Below, in pieces: positions 39,340 to 49,559 of a stretch of DNA of 64,000 nt; the first letter of the stretch is position 1, and each line of letters opens with the position of its first letter. The translations under genes were made by a program, and so were the position numbers. Source of the stretch: Ornithodoros turicata (Eukaryota; Arthropoda; Arachnida; Ixodida; Argasidae); assembly GCF_037126465.1 (NCBI RefSeq), contig NC_088209.1, positions 1,922,001 through 1,986,000 on the forward strand, in the 5' to 3' direction. The notes below the pieces were generated by a model that searched no databases, was not told where the DNA came from, and was given only the letters and a program-made list of their open reading frames with translations.

Positions 39340-40430
39340 GCAGGTTCTGCCTGATAGCAGAAGAACATGTAAGAAAGCCAACTTGAAAGAAAAGTACGAG
39401 GTGAGGAGGAAGGAAGATGGAAAGAGGCGTGGGCAGACGAGAAAGGGAATTTGTACATCAGATATCGTGCGCGGAGCCTGGATATCAGCAGCGATTGCAT
39501 AACGCAGAATGAAAACGTGATGAATCAGCTCTGATAACTCTTGCCAAGCTTTTCTTTGCCGTACTGCTGCTCAGAATTTTGGGTTGCTACTCGTAGCGTG
39601 TGGAACGGGATGATTGGCACTCGTAAGGCTGGTCAATATCTGTTTTTGTTCTCTCTGTGGGGAATGGGGATGCCGTCGACGATGAGAAATGTGCGTCCTG
39701 GGGCGACTTCTAAGGGAACTGCCGGTATATGTGTGACAGCGTCGGAAGAAAACCTGAGAAATTACCCTACATTATGATGACAAAAAATTATGCTCTATAA
39801 GCTACGAAGACGGTTCAGTAACTGCTGTTCACTTTGTTACTTGCACCTTGTTACTCCGTTATCACTGTATCATATAGTCTCTTTCCACCACCATCGAGAG
39901 TTTGTCCTAAAAAATAAAAATAGACAAACAAACAAACAAGCAGAAAAGTGCTTATTTTCATAACATGTATAGGTGGCAGCAGAGTCACGTTCGACACAAA
40001 AAGTGATTGGTAAACCAACACCTCATAGATAGCGGCTGACCTACGCGCTTACGTCACCTTTGGAGGCCTGTCCAGCTATGCTATCTGCTTCGAGCTTTCT
40101 TCTCGTTCGCTCTTTCATTTACTTCATAGCAGCATCCGCAATAGAAAGATCGGGCCTTCCTGTGTGACGCAGGGCGCGGGCCTTCTCCTTATCTTGGAGC
40201 TATTGGGTAAACTCTGCTCAAATAAGTCTGAGAAACCGAGAAAAGGGAAGAAAGGTGCAATCTCAAACTGTGGTGATAAGATGGTAGGGAGCAACGGACG
40301 TCATATCAAAGTTTCCTTTCATCGCACCAAGTGTAGAGTCGCGCAAACGTAATCGTGATGTTTCCCGTAGATAATCGCCATTCTTCTGGAATTTTTGCGG
40401 GCGTCTAATTCGCTTTATTGTGAACATGAT
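39340..40430. other. Gap: no gene recognised
   Basis: Short frames only. A (CAAA)n-like tail at about 39920-39945 may mark the end of another retroelement fragment. Confidence 0.35.
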
Positions 40431-40439
40431 AGACAATGG

Positions 40440-40740
40440 AAATTGATGTTCCCAGGCTGGAACGCATAGAAGGGACAAATACATACAAAGCCTCAAGTGC
40501 CTAAGAACAATGAATGAAGAAACAAGGAAGTCACTGAAAAGGTTAGCCAGTTGCAGGAATCGAACCCACATCTTCTGGATTGCCGGTCCAGGGCTCTACC
40601 AATTGAGCTAAGCTAACACGCCTCTCCAATGACTTCCTGGACCGGCAATCAAGAAGATGTCGGTTCGAGTCCTGCAGCTGGCCAAGCGTTTCAGTGACTT
40701 CCTTCTTGGCTTGCCTGAACCAATCAGTGGATAAGGTTCT
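40440..40740 (-). mobile_element. tRNA-derived SINE with a second inverted head
   Basis: On the minus strand 40618-40550 gives a tRNA-like head with A-box TTAGCTCAATTGG and B-box GGTTCGATTCC, then a body ending in the family word GAGGCTTTGTATGTATTTG (about 40490). An extra, shorter head in plus orientation (40635-40690) makes a fold-back. The anticodon-like loop reads CCGGCAA. The same family recurs near 28.3 and 48.1 kb. Confidence 0.65.
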
Positions 40741-41179
40741 GAGTCTTACATAACTACAAATTGACACCGGCAAGTATGATAACCTTACTAACGGTCTGCT
40801 AAAACTGATATTTCGCTTGTTATTGATAACGTGAAATAAGAGACTTCGACTAGCAAGCAACGACAGTCCTCGCAGTCTCATATGAAGACACTTTGTAATA
40901 ATCGAGAAGCCGTAAACAAAAACACGGATGCAAGTACAAGTTTTCTCGCCCGTCGGAAGCACTGTGACGCTTAACCCGCAGTCTCCGTGGGACGTGCATG
41001 ACTTGACATGACAGTTTCATTAAAATGGGAAGCCTTGTGAGTGCGAACAAGAGCACATTGTTAAGAATGAACAAATAAAATTTAAAAAGAGAAACAAGAA
41101 TTTCGACCCCTCGCGCCTTGCTGTTGCAAAGATAGCGGTTGAAGATGCTCTCTCTGCTGTTGTTTTGCAATGTTAACAC

Positions 41180-42390
41180 CTTGGCATTCTGCAAAGCAGG
41201 TACTTCCTATAACTATAGGTAGTAGTAGTAGTACCTATAGGTAGTAGATCTGGATGCAATGAAAAGTGGTCTACCTTTCACATATTAGTCATGTTATGTC
41301 ATAGTGCCTAACAACAGGCCATCCAGGAAGAAAATTTTGACGCTCTTGCCTTGCCGTAATCTCAAAACCAGTGATGGCTAGTAGTTAAACTACTAGTTAC
41401 ACTACCTGTTTGTAGTTAAAAAGTAGTTATCAACTACTTGCAGAAAAGTAGTGGCAACTACTAGTTAAACTACTATTTCGAGTAGTTAACTACAGTAGTT
41501 AGGTTACTGCAGGCGCCACCTACTTCCGATTTTGCCACAAGCTTTACGGCACGACTGTGCTTCCAACTTTTGCCTTGAGCTACTTGTTTGATGAGAACGG
41601 AGGTGCAATTGTGCCGCGCATGCGTACTATATATTCACTTTTATCACTGCTTGAGGTCGATATTTAGGTGTCCGTGAACACTATAGAATGGGATTGGTGT
41701 TGATGGACAACGTTAATAAGTAGTTATCGATGTAGTTAAAATACATTGCAGTAGTTAAAGAAGTAGTTTTAACTACCTCGCCTGAAAAGTAGTTGAATTA
41801 CTACTTAAACTACTCCATCCCGAAGTAGTTAGTAGTTATAGTTATGAATGCTGAATGAATGAATGAATGCTGCCAGAATGCTGTCATCGTGAGGGACCAA
41901 GACGCAACCGCTTTGGAACGCACACTCAGCAGCCGTTACTTCTTTGGTCGTGTAAAAAAAAGAAGAAGAACAAAAACAAATAAGAAAAGCTGGGGCATAC
42001 TACAAGTGCCACGGAAAGAACCGTAGAAGACAAGTTCGCCTTTCATGCCTGACATGAACGCTTTCGAAGAGGACGATACTTGGTGGGGAACAAATTTCTC
42101 GAAATACAAGCACAAAGGCACGCCAATGTATTTGAAACGGCGAAAATTAGTATCACACACACACACACAAAAAAAAGAAGAAACTGACGCCCTTGCGCTT
42201 CATTCCAGTTGTACACCATCGTGGGACCTCTCATAGAAGTACCTACTGTTGACACGTCTTTCTAAAGCTCAGGGCCAACGAATATTCCAAGTGAAATGCA
42301 TAGCTTCATTGAAGGGTAGCGTGTACGCCGTTCAAGTCAACTTGAGGAGGGTGTGTCGTGCAATTCTGGAAATGATTGAAATATCAGAAT
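41180..42390 (+). repeat. Diverged direct duplication, copy 1
   Basis: Two blocks match copy 2 at 43990-44850. Block A (41190-41360) has GCAAAGCAGG and GACGCTCTTGCCTTGCCGT. Block B (41890-42390) has TTCGCCTTTCATGCCTGACATG and ATGCATAGCTTCATTGAAGG. In this copy the blocks are separated by the AGTAGTT-type element. Homology is collinear but clearly diverged. Confidence 0.6.
41372..41846. mobile_element. AGTAGTT-rich non-autonomous element
   Basis: About a dozen AGTAGTT or AACTACT words crowd both ends (TAGTAGTTAAACTACTAG at 41379, AGTAGTTAGTAGTTATAG near 41825), with about 200 bp of unrelated sequence in the middle. Absent at the matching place in copy 2 of the surrounding duplication. No transposase. 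Confidence 0.55.
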
Positions 42391-42498
42391 CACTAAAAAA
42401 TCTGTTCATATGGCGAGGGTAATCCGCAGCGCTTCCAATTCAAAATGACGACCTGTATTGCGATGAAACTAGAGTTAGTGATATACTAATATATATGT

Positions 42499-43618
42499 AC
42501 AAGGGGTGTCACTTGAGACTGACCAGAATTTTATTAAATTCGTGGTTTGCTTTTCTTTCCAAAAAGTCGTTGAATATATCTATTCCAGACGGGGTCTACT
42601 CAATGATGGTGCTGTATCACTAATTAGTGCAACCGTTGATTACGTTTATAATGAATCTTCACAATTCCTGAAAACAAGTTGAACGCGCAATTCCAGATTT
42701 GTAGAGCACAACCCTGAGAAGTCTAGTCAGCAAGAATCGAAACAGTAGCACTTTGCTGTGCCCTTAAAAAATATGCGAAAATCCACTATCGTCGAGCGTT
42801 GCGCGAGTTCGGCAGCCGCTTTTTCTTGTCGCTCTCTCACTGTCAACCTCTGACAACACTGACATCACGACGTTCATAAAAACATGAGGCGCCCCCGCTT
42901 CCTAGCGTCCTGGTAGATATCGTTGTTTTCTTGTGTTAAAATCTGGTAGAACGTACACACTTATCGAGCAGCTGAATCGGTGATTTTATTTTTGTTATCT
43001 ATCTATTGTTGTTGTATTGTTGTTATCTCCGAGGTAATACATTGGTAGTTTTATTGCCTAACATTTATCACATCAAATCGCAAACTGCCTTGGGCATTGT
43101 TGAGCGGATCGAACGAGATAATGACGGAAAGAAAATCAAAGACAGCATGTTTTATGATAAAGTAGACTGAGAAACGGCATCACTAATTCTCCTCACGCTT
43201 ACTTCTGGGGAGAAAGCGGGCTGTTCCATGATTTCAGGAACAACCTGATGTCAGTTGAAAAGGAGTGACACCGAGACGGGGAGAGGAGAAATTGGCCGCA
43301 AAATCCGCACAATGCTCAATTATTTTGTATTTTCGCACATTTTTTACTAGTGCACAAAAAGGCGCTGTGGTTTCGGTTGTTGTGGGGTAGACACCCCAGG
43401 GTCGTACTCTCCATCTTTGCAATTACGCGGTGAACGGATTCTCACTAATCACAAAGATTAATTACGAAAATTAATTAATGGCTGCGCTATTTACTGATAC
43501 ACCACTACCATTGAGTAGATCTCGTCCGGAATAGATATATTCAACGACTTTTGCGAACAAAAAGTCAATAGCGGATTTAATAAAATTTCGTCGGTCTTAC
43601 GTCATGTAGCCTGTATTA
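42499..43618. mobile_element. DNA transposon relic with long imperfect terminal inverted repeats
   Basis: About 120-150 bp at each end are reverse complements. Shared words include TTTTATTAAAT, AAAAGTCGTTGAATATATCT and TCTACTCAATG, each found near 42530-42605 and inverted at 43515-43590. No transposase was recognised in the 0.8-kb middle. Tips are near ACAAGGGGTGTCAC and its counterpart at 43600-43618; class not determined. Confidence 0.65.
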
Positions 43619-43989
43619 ATGACAATAACCTCGCATGGTATTTTAAATATATTCATATATTTTGGTACCTAGAACGAGTTATCCCGTAAGGAGATCACGG
43701 CCTTGCACAATGCTGAGAACGAAAGTTTTGGTGAGTTAGGAAATAAAGGAAGTTGAAGACACATGTCCGAAATTTATGCTAAATGATTGACATGTATTTA
43801 CACTGCAAGAAACACGCGTGGCAGTTCATCTTAGTTTCCTTTACCATTAGAGCGCGTTGAAGTTGACCCGCAACATTGGTTCCGTCGTCACATCGACCTC
43901 GAATGAAAATTTGATGAGTTGCGCCTTCACAGGGAACAAAGGACGCTCAAGCTACAAGTTCGAAATTCATGTTAGAGGATTGACAATCA

Positions 43990-44850
43990 TCTACATTGCA
44001 ACAAACACGCGCGGCACTGTGCAAAGCAGGGATTCCTGTAACTGTGAACTAAGTCGGAGTGCAATGGAAATTCATTTGCTATTCACACATTAAGTGCACA
44101 GGCGATCGCAGATTATTACCGCAACTAAATCAGACCGAACAGCATGCAATATGACATAGAGCCAGTACGGCATTATTAAGCCAAAACTCTGACGCTCTTG
44201 CCCTGCCGTTATTCTCATAACTCCCACTACAAAAAAATAAAGAAATAGCAAATAAATAAATAAAATAATATAAAAAAACTAAGCAGTCCGCGGATCGAAC
44301 CACAGACCTCAAAAGCTATAACGAACATCCCCACCAGTGGGCCAACACCGCCCGTTGCTATCACCTTGAGCAATGAAGATACAGACGCTTCGCAGGCCAC
44401 ACTGAGCTTCTCAACACTTCTTTTGTCGTGGGAACAACATTGGAGCGGCCCACAGTTGCGCACACAGTTGCAAAGCGTAACAGACAACTTCGCCTTTCAT
44501 GTCTGACATGGGCATTTTCTGCAGAACCCATTGTTTTGGCCAAGTACGAGAAAAATAGCACACCAATGCATTCTACCACGAAGCCAGCACGGCGAAAATA
44601 AGTCCTCCAGGATCAAAACTGTGACGTTCTTGCGCTTCCACTCCACTTCTCCGCCATCGAAGGACCTCTCTCAGCAACACCCATGTGTGGGCATTTCTTT
44701 CTAAGGCTTAGTATCAACAGATATTCTAACAAAACCAGATGGAATGCATTGCTTCAATTGAGGGCAGTACGCAGCGAGTACGCCGGTCAAGCCAACTTTA
44801 AGAAGCTGTGCCCTGCACTTCTGGGAATGCTTTGGGAAGTTATCATCAGT
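43990..44850 (+). repeat. Diverged direct duplication, copy 2
   Basis: Matches copy 1 (41180-42390): GTGCAAAGCAGGGATTCCTG and GACGCTCTTGCCCTGCCGT in block A; TTCGCCTTTCATGTCTGACATG and GCATTGCTTCAATTGAGGGC in block B. Here the blocks are separated by a tRNA-like SINE. A further shorter duplication precedes it (about 43736-43830 resembling 43921-44010). Confidence 0.6.
44225..44360 (-). mobile_element. tRNA-derived SINE with AT-rich tail
   Basis: The minus strand reads a tRNA-like sequence with A-box TGGCCCACTGG and B-box GGTTCGATCC (about 44352-44285), followed by a T- and TTTA-rich tail (44275-44225). It sits between the two blocks of duplication copy 2. Confidence 0.55.
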
Positions 44851-44859
44851 GCTTGCAGT

Positions 44860-45650
44860 ATAATTACGTGAACACGCACTGTTGTGTTGTCAGATGTTCT
44901 TAAAACCGAATGGCAATTGTCGATACACAAAAAGTCTACTGCTCAAAATTTTCTCAAATACGTTAACACAAACGAATTCATCGAACAGCGATATCTTAGT
45001 AATTAATATGACAAGAGATTACACTTCAAAATTCGTGTTCCACCCGCGGGCGCATAATGTATCAATCATGCTTTCAAAAGTCTATCTAACTCAAGAACTG
45101 AAGTCAAAAGAAGTTATTAAATCTAAATATGCAGCAAAAAGTTCAACGGATGCGTAAAGGTAACTTCCCTTCTACACACCGCTGCAACGCGGAGAAGCCA
45201 CTTTGACTGTTTCCTAAATTTGGCATCTGTTGCCAAGTTTTCTGCACAAGGGAACCGCAGACGATTGAGTGACTCTGGCACTCCTTCCAAATGTTGAATC
45301 TCGTGGTACCCTACAATGCATATCCACGGGAATATTACAGTGCATCCTACATTACCAGAGATATTAAGCGATGAAATCGCCTCCTGCGTGAAAATACCCA
45401 TACCTCCCATGTATTCACGGTCCGAAAAGCGGGATGTCTGGGGAACCAAAGGTATTTCATGTATAATGATATTTTTCGTTTGTATAAGCTTAGAATAGGT
45501 GTCAGAACGTGTATCCTCGCGAATATTACGATACCTTGGATAGAACAGCTGCTACAGCACTTTTCTATTGTCTTGGTGGCAAGTTTCACTCAATGGCCGC
45601 GAGAGGGCGCAAGGCGTCGCTGTCCACGAAAGCTGGGAATGTTTGTCACA
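44860..45650. other. Gap: no gene recognised
   Basis: Open frames up to 108 codons (minus, 45123-45449) with no recognised domain. Confidence 0.35.
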
Positions 45651-45654
45651 CTTA

Positions 45655-45840
45655 ACAAAGAATGACACAGTTGCTCGTACACGGGCCAGGGAAGTTTGGC
45701 TGACTCCGCGATGCCGGACCACATACGGAACACAAATGATACACTACCAGTTACCAACGTTATTAAACAAATACTCTTACCTGTTCGAACACCCTGACTT
45801 CAAAAAGGTCTCGAAAAAGCTCTCCGTGCACACTACCTAA
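45655..45840 (+). pseudogene. LINE ORF2 C-terminus
   Basis: The frame reads REVWLTPRCRTTYGTQMIHY followed by QLPTLLNKYSYLFEHPDFKK and a stop. The RTxYGxQxIxYxLPxLLN block is typical of the very end of ORF2 proteins in arthropod LINEs of the Jockey/CR1/L2 kind. It is followed by a plausible 3' untranslated region (45841-46270) and an (AAT)n tail (46277-46294), so it is the true 3' end of a LINE copy. Confidence 0.7.
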
Positions 45841-46639
45841 ATATCCTTGAATCACATTAGAATGTTTTTTTTTTCTTTTTATTACTCCATTTCGTTTTGG
45901 GTTATTACGAGGGCTTTTCCTGCGCTCTTGTTTTTGCTGATCGATTATTAAGTAGCTGTGTTTTTTGTCGCGAGTTCAAATCGTTATTGATGATAGGAGA
46001 GACATGCGTGTGTGTAATTACGGCAAAGCTGTTACTGTCTGTGTTATTGTGGTGCTTTTTGCAAGATTGTTTATGTTTGAATTTATTGACGCTCGTAATC
46101 ATTCCACATGTGCTTATTTCGTTGTTACTGAAGTGTAGCGTATGTGAATGCCAGTTCTTTTCTTTTGTTTGGTATGTGTCAGCACTGCTATTGACGTCGC
46201 GGTCCCCAGGCGTTTTCAAGCTCCATCGTGGCAGCTTTTTGTTTGGGACCACCGCCATCTTTTGATGGAAACGGAAAATAATAATAATAATAAAAGAAGC
46301 CATTTGATCGAACGCGGGACGTTTGGTCGAAAGCCATTTGATCGAACGCCGCTTGATCGAAACGGCAGCCGTCGTTTGATCAATTTTTTTTATTGGTTCG
46401 CTTGTAGCGTTGATGTAACAAAAAACAAGACGAAAAACAAAAGGAAGCGTCAGTCCTAGATGCTGTTATCCTAAGGAGTATTTAACTCTGTGTAATACGC
46501 TTGCCCATAAACACATTCCTCATCCTAACCCACTTCTTCGCATCCAGAAAGCGGTCCAAGGGCCTGGGTTGTTCACCCTCTCCCGTTCGACAACTTGATA
46601 AGTTTTTCCTCTCTGACAGAGAGTGACTAAACATGGCAT

Positions 46640-46737
46640 ACATGCATCTCACCCCTAGTCCCCCAACACTTTGTCAACTAATAATTGACGTCAATTGCCA
46701 AACAATAAAAGACTTTGACAAATAAATAAATAAATGA
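46640..46737 (+). mobile_element. LINE 3' tail fragment with (AAAT)n
   Basis: AATTGACGTCAATTG is followed by ACAATAAAAGACTTTGAC and (AAAT)3 at 46720-46735, a typical retroelement 3' end. The upstream 200 bp may be its 3' untranslated region. No coding part survives. Confidence 0.4.
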
Positions 46738-46819
46738 CATCCTTGAATGGTTTATTCGCGTCGAACGTGGACAAATTTTAACAATGTCTTATTAATGTTT
46801 GTAGTCAATAACTGACATT

Positions 46820-47085
46820 TTATAGGAGAAAGAACAGTTTCAGTTTATTTACTTTGCGCCTATGTGCAAGTGAATCGAAATTTGGTTCTTGCAATATACA
46901 TGGAACCGAAGAAGTCCCTCGAAACCCAGACAATATAAGCCGGAGAGCTGAGCTTTGTGCTTTGTCTACTGTTTCCTTCTTCTTCTTTTTTCTTTTGCGA
47001 GTATGTGTAGGGTTCCCAGACTGCAGGTGCATACTCTAACCAAGGTTGAACTAAGGCTTTATATGGCTGTTAATTTAATATCATT
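46820..47085 (-). pseudogene. LINE ORF2 C-terminal region fragment
   Basis: The minus strand reads LVQPWLEYAPAVWEPYT and, after a shift into the next frame, VDKAQSSALRLILSGF, then SSVPCILQE, FDSLAHRRKVNKLKLFFLL. This is the LEYA-x-VW-x-P ... VQ-x-A-R-x-I ... L-x-RR-x-RL-x-LF pattern that follows the RT domain in Jockey/CR1-type LINEs. It is opposite in strand to the LINE at 38.2-46.3 kb, so it is a separate copy. Confidence 0.7.
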
Positions 47086-47089
47086 ATTC

Positions 47090-48050
47090 TGTACCATGAC
47101 GAAACTTCCTTCTTAGAATCCACAGACTTCGAGTGGCTTTCGCGCACATATGGCTATCCCATTTCAGATGGTCCCCTTTAAATTTGTCGCCAGCAATGAA
47201 AAGGGTGCCCAGAAGAGGCACAGACTATCGGCTGCTCGCCACCTGGGGCCATTTGCTTCAATATGTGTCCTACGGTTCGCCGGATTCTTCCGCATTGTTC
47301 TATTCAGCTGTGCTGTTCGTGAATGACAAAGGTCTGCAGATAACCAGAGGTCTCCCCTGTTTAGTTAAGAAAAAAGAAAATAAAGAAGAAGCAGACGACA
47401 CTGATTGCCTGTTTCCGTATGCTCGAGTCAAAAGTTACAGAAAAGAGGTGCTAAGGACACGCCGCGAGCTTTGAACTCCCTTCGAACAAATGTCTTTCGA
47501 ACAAACGGCGTCGACCAAGCGGCGTTCGAACAAATGAGCGGACACCGGAGTGGTTACACGGAATGGCCCGATATGGATCACGCGTCGCATGCCGATATCC
47601 CGTAAGCCGAACCCTCCAACCATTTTATAATCACCGGCTTAGCACCGATATCACGATGCTGGAAATCAGTGCTTTGTCGGCGGATAAGTGAGTGACAGAG
47701 GACGAAGTGGTCAAAACGCCGAAAATGGTGGGTGGTTTACGCGGAACCTGCGCTTTCTTTGTTTCAGTATCTCTTCAGCTTCTAGACCTTGGCAGCGTAG
47801 CGAATTGTAGTCCATCGTTTCCGGTCTGAACTGGTGACTTGCAATGGCGTATATGCCCCGCAATGTTCTTGAACATTCCGTCCCACACAGTCGAAAGAAA
47901 GGAATGTCAGGCCATTGCCCTGGCCCTGCAATGGAAGGTCTTAAAATGGGTGCCTGTACCTAAAACAAGTGGACTCGTCTCGAGAGGTCGACGACTCTTG
48001 GGTTAGACTGTCATAAAAACCGCTGCTGAACTTGTACGCAGCACTCTTGA
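47090..48050. other. Gap: no gene recognised apart from inverted repeat-element end
   Basis: Contains the inverted end of the TTTGATCGAA-type element (47480-47537). Frames up to 113 codons show no recognised domain. Confidence 0.35.
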
Positions 48051-48059
48051 AAGAGTTGA

Positions 48060-48205
48060 AAGATGAAAGTCACTGAAAAGGTTAGCCAGGTGTAGGACTC
48101 GAACCCACATCTTCTGGATTGCCTTTCTGGATCTGGAATTGAGGCTTTGTATGTATTTGTCCCTTCTATGTTGTTCCAGCCTCAGAACATCAGTTCTTTC
48201 ATGTT
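48060..48205. mobile_element. tRNA-derived SINE, partial and rearranged
   Basis: 48070-48125 is the reverse complement of the SINE head end (GACTCGAACCCACATCTTCTGG). 48140-48205 is the body in plus orientation (GAGGCTTTGTATGTATTTG...TTGTTCCAGCCTCAGAAC). Same head-to-body inversion as the copy near 28.3 kb. Confidence 0.55.
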
Positions 48206-48251
48206 GAAAGAGTTCTCGTCCAGCAAAGAGTATCGTTGTTGTCCGGTTTGA

Positions 48252-49559
48252 GTACCCAGTCGATTGACAGCGGTACGGTGCCACCAAAAGTTTAATGAAA
48301 GACACCACCAAAAAAGTAGTCTTCTTTCGTCATTAGCCATTACAAAACATACGCACAAAAATGGCCTGGGCGTCTCGTCAAAGTCCTTCTGTAACAACAT
48401 GTGTGGCACTAAAGGGGAAAAGAACCCGAGTCTTCTGTCGGCATTATCTAAACATACGCACAAAAATGGCACGGGCATGGCATCTCATCAAATTCCTTTC
48501 GTAACAACACGTGTCGCATGGCGCAGTGAAGACAAAAAGGGGGTATGAAACCGAGAAAAAAAAACGCAGAGGGAAACAGTCCGTAATGACGCATTGTCCC
48601 GCGAAAGGACAAAGAAACAAAAACGGGGTATGCCTCTGACCGCCCATGTCCCGGTCCACAGCGCGTCGCACACGAATCGCATGACATGCTCAATAAAAGG
48701 GAAGACACACACACACACGCGCCAAAAAACGCCCTAATATCACCCAAACACAGGCGCAATGATTCTGCGGACGTCTTATCAAGATCACTCTAACAACGCG
48801 TGTTCCATATATTTAATAAAACAAACAAACGCGGGCATCGCCCAAGGACGCCGCAAACGCGCCATTTGAAGTCCGCGCCTAACAGGCAATGAATCAAGCC
48901 CTCATAAAACGTTCATTAAAAGCAAAAACAAACAAACAAACGTGGTCATCGCTCAAGGACGCCTATCATAAAACGTTTGTTAAAAGCAAAAACAAGCCAT
49001 CATGAAACGTTCATTAGAAGCAAAAACAAACAAATGCGGGCATCGCTCAAGGACGCCTATCATAAAACGTTTATCAAAAGCAAAAACAAGCCATCATGAA
49101 ACGTTCATTAAAAGCAAAAACAAACAAACAAATGCGGGCATCGCTCAAGGACGCCGATCATGAAACGTTTATTAAAAGCAAAAACAAGCGAACACAGGAG
49201 CCGTCAAAATCGGTCATTTCATTCCACGAAAACAGACAAAAAAAGAAGAAAAAAAAAGAGAGACAGAAATGACTCAGTACTTATCGCCGACCATTTTCGC
49301 GGTCCCAAGGAACGCGCGTCCCTAGATTCACAGGTCGAGAAGCGCCGTCTCACGGGCCAGCTCAGGGCCGTGGTGGATGGAACGACCCAGTGGATGTAGC
49401 ATCGCCAAAAGCACGTCGCCGTCTACGTTCGAACCTCTGCCCCCAAATGGCACTCAGCCGACACCGCCCCGCCCACGCGTCCTCCCATTGGCGCGCTCCG
49501 GGTGGGCGGGGCGCGCGAGGGAGAGGGAAAATCTCAGGCCAGCTCTCTAGAGAATAGTC
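48252..49559 (-). repeat. Right arm of the large inverted repeat
   Basis: Reverse complement of the left arm (35649-37942) from CCCAGTCGATTG to GAGAATAGTC. It lacks the hAT-like element and both MITEs found in the left arm. It has two to three extra tandem copies of a word containing AAACGTTYATTAAAAGCAAA and GGGCATCGCTCAAGGACGCC (about 48900-49190), so an internal minisatellite varies between arms. It also carries the (CA)n run matched by (TG)n in the left arm. Confidence 0.85.

Larger units (their letters stand above)
38223..46302 (+). mobile_element. 5'-truncated LINE flanked by a 30-bp direct repeat, itself interrupted
   Basis: An identical 30-bp sequence precedes the RT start (38193-38222) and follows the (AAT)n tail (46303-46332), as expected for a target-site duplication. 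The RT part (38223-39290) and the ORF2 end plus 3' tail (about 45655-46298) would be almost adjacent in one ORF2 protein. The 6.4 kb between is therefore probably a later insertion or set of insertions. The host repeat is iterated, so part of the 30-bp identity could pre-exist. Confidence 0.5.
38177..47537. mobile_element. Element with TTTGATCGAA-type subterminal repeats, hosting nested insertions
   Basis: TTTGATCGAAC, TTTGGTCGAAAG and variants repeat about every 17 bp at 38180-38222 and 46303-46385. They appear in reverse complement at 47480-47537 (TTCGAACAAA). The first two clusters join seamlessly once the LINE between them is removed. This looks like a DNA transposon with iterated ends, about 1.3 kb before later insertions. 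Class unknown. Confidence 0.5.

Noticed and set aside
40550..40618. Functional tRNA-Ala-like gene (loop CCGGCAA)
   Set aside because: It is attached to a repeated body found at 28 and 48 kb, so it is a SINE head; T-stem pairing is poor.
45123..45449. Real gene in the 108-codon minus frame
   Set aside because: No recognised domain, no start or splice context, and it overlaps other frames of similar length within repeat-rich DNA.
35649..49559. Second Polinton with long terminal repeats
   Set aside because: No integrase, ATPase, capsid or family B polymerase was found between the arms, and the ends do not resemble a defined Polinton terminus.
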